From Lentibacillus halodurans (GTDB lineage Bacteria; Bacillota; Bacilli; Bacillales; Amphibacillaceae): a stretch of 64,000 bases of DNA. Location: positions 1 through 64,000 of the forward strand of contig NZ_FOJW01000006.1 in assembly GCF_900112045.1 (NCBI RefSeq). The letters run 5' to 3'. Position 1 is the first letter of the stretch. Every line of letters begins with the position of its first letter. The notes beneath the pieces were generated by a model, which was not told the DNA's origin, ran no database searches, and saw nothing but the letters and a program-made list of their open reading frames with translations. Shown here one piece after another: positions 62,916 through 64,000 of this stretch. A program made the translations under genes and the position numbers.

Positions 62916-63993
62916 ATTTTGGAGCGAAACCGTTAAACGCACAGAACCCTATGTACCCGGGGAACAGCTGGATGATCCGGATATTATCAAACTGAATACA
63001 AATGAAAATCCTTATGGCCCATCATCCCAGGTTACTGAGGCGATTCAATCCGAACTGACCCGAAAATTACATTTATATCCGCAGTCCAATGCTGAAGAAC
63101 TCCGCCATGAAATCGGCCATTATTATGACCTTGATAAGGACCATATTTTCATTGGTAACGGATCTGATGAAGTGCTCGCATTTTCGTTTATGGCTTTTTT
63201 CGAACAGCATGGCAAAATACGCTTCCCGGCGATTACGTATAGTTTTTATCCGGTTTACGCCAAACTTTTTAATATACCTTATGAAGAAGTGCCGTTAAAC
63301 CGTGATTTCACCATTTCGCCAGAGCAATTCTTCGGAGCTGAAGGCGGTGTTATCATGGCCAACCCCAACGCACTGACAGGGTTATATTTAAATATGGAAG
63401 CCATTGAAGAAATCGCGCTCAACAATCCGGAGCGTGTGCTCATCATTGATGAAGCTTATATAGATTTCGCACCCGTCTCAGCCGCATCTATGGTTAAACG
63501 TTATCCCAATCTTTTGATTGTGCAGACCATGTCCAAATCCAGATCACTGGCCGGTTTGCGGGTCGGTTTTGCCATCGGCGATCCTGGCTTAATTGAAGCG
63601 CTTATGCGGATTAAAGATTCAATCAACTCCTATACGATCGATCGACTGGCCATTGCAGGCGCCACAGCAGCCATTAAAGACGAAGACTATTTGCGAGAGA
63701 CAACGGCGAAAATTATCGGTACAAGGGAATGGATAATCCCTAAGTTGAAAAAGCGCGGATTTCACGTTCTTCCTTCCCAGGCTAATTTTATTTTTATCAG
63801 TCATTATAAAGAAAAGGCTGAACCATTATATCAAGCCTTAAAACAGTTGGGAATCCTGGTCAGGCATTTCCAGAAAACGGATATCAACAACTACCTCCGT
63901 ATAACCATTGGTACAGATGAACAGATGGCACACTTTTTAAGAGCAATTGATCATATTGTCCCAACATCTGCTGTTTTAATTGATCAGGGCTAG
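62908..63993 (+). CDS. hisC: histidinol-phosphate aminotransferase
   Basis: 361 residues, fold-type I PLP enzyme: [56 protein letters not shown], and PLP Lys in [18 protein letters not shown]. Converts imidazole acetol phosphate to histidinol phosphate. It is the last gene seen of the operon; the window ends 7 bases after its TAG. ATG 62908 has AGGTG 5 bases upstream. Confidence 0.95.
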   Translation: MNKFWSETVKRTEPYVPGEQLDDPDIIKLNTNENPYGPSSQVTEAIQSELTRKLHLYPQSNAEELRHEIGHYYDLDKDHIFIGNGSDEVLAFSFMAFFEQHGKIRFPAITYSFYPVYAKLFNIPYEEVPLNRDFTISPEQFFGAEGGVIMANPNALTGLYLNMEAIEEIALNNPERVLIIDEAYIDFAPVSAASMVKRYPNLLIVQTMSKSRSLAGLRVGFAIGDPGLIEALMRIKDSINSYTIDRLAIAGATAAIKDEDYLRETTAKIIGTREWIIPKLKKRGFHVLPSQANFIFISHYKEKAEPLYQALKQLGILVRHFQKTDINNYLRITIGTDEQMAHFLRAIDHIVPTSAVLIDQG

Positions 63994-64000
63994 AACAAGT

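Overview
The window reads as chromosomal DNA of a moderately halophilic or halotolerant Gram-positive bacterium of the family Bacillaceae, of the Virgibacillus/Lentibacillus/Oceanobacillus type. The reasons are strong AAGGAGG-type ribosome binding sites, frequent TTG/GTG starts, a T-box leader, Bacillus-type gene sets (ykoGHI-like, cssRS-htrB, treP-treA-treR, aprX, yppG, yteA, ytpP), acid-rich proteins, and an ectoine/hydroxyectoine uptake operon (ehuBCDA). The genus is an inference. I see no rRNA, tRNA, CRISPR array, prophage or intact insertion sequence.

Layout. 1-3.6 kb: EamA exporter, DegV lipid-binding protein, an esterase, a YppG-like protein and a glutaredoxin-like protein. 3.6-7.1 kb: a non-coding stretch, then a response regulator/kinase pair followed by a two-domain PepSY protein (ykoGHI-like). 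7.3-13.1 kb: a VOC protein, cadC-cadA cadmium resistance with its promoter and operator visible, a thioredoxin, DUF368, and a PadR repressor with a DUF1129-type membrane protein behind two copies of one operator. 13.2-18.2 kb: thiolase, a 50-residue YfhE-like gene, a DUF2975/XRE pair, an ABC exporter and a 59-residue membrane protein. 18.2-20.4 kb: arsR-arsB-arsC. 20.4-21.6 kb: YkvA-like protein and manganese catalase. 21.7-26.1 kb: trehalose operon treP-treA-treR, whose PTS permease carries an N-terminal EIIA domain. 26.4-33.6 kb: PQQ-type sugar dehydrogenase, TypA/BipA, and CssRS divergent from an HtrA-type protease. 33.7-40.8 kb: zinc-ribbon proteins, a YteA-like protein, endonuclease I, AprX-like subtilase, acetyltransferase, methyltransferase and cold-shock protein. 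41-48.8 kb: TrhO, glutathione peroxidase, T-box-controlled archaeal-type prolyl-tRNA synthetase, a second acetyltransferase, nicotinamidase, pyridoxal kinase, DUF456, a PlsY-like acyltransferase and an M15 peptidase. 48.9-56 kb: MhqO-like dioxygenase, ehuBCDA, MurB, a DUF915 hydrolase and a DUF454 protein. 56.3-64 kb: the complete histidine operon hisZ-G-D-B-H-A-F-IE-C, ending 7 bases before the window does.

Functional themes are osmoadaptation (Ehu uptake, trehalose use), envelope stress (CssRS/HtrB, PepSY two-component system), metal and oxidant defence (Cad, Ars, Mn catalase, Gpx, thioredoxin, MhqO-like enzyme) and core metabolism. No clearly new multi-gene defence or biosynthetic system is evident. 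The most interesting non-standard signals are regulatory or structural. They are a degenerate dispersed intergenic repeat with pieces at about 3.7, 26.2, 29.6-30.0 and 49.9 kb; duplicated PadR operators; a dioxygenase gene that reads through its own terminator-like hairpin; a perfect 13-13-13 inverted repeat in front of it; a possible AUU start for ehuC; the A-B-C trehalose permease; and an approximately 21-bp-phased TCGCAC repeat.
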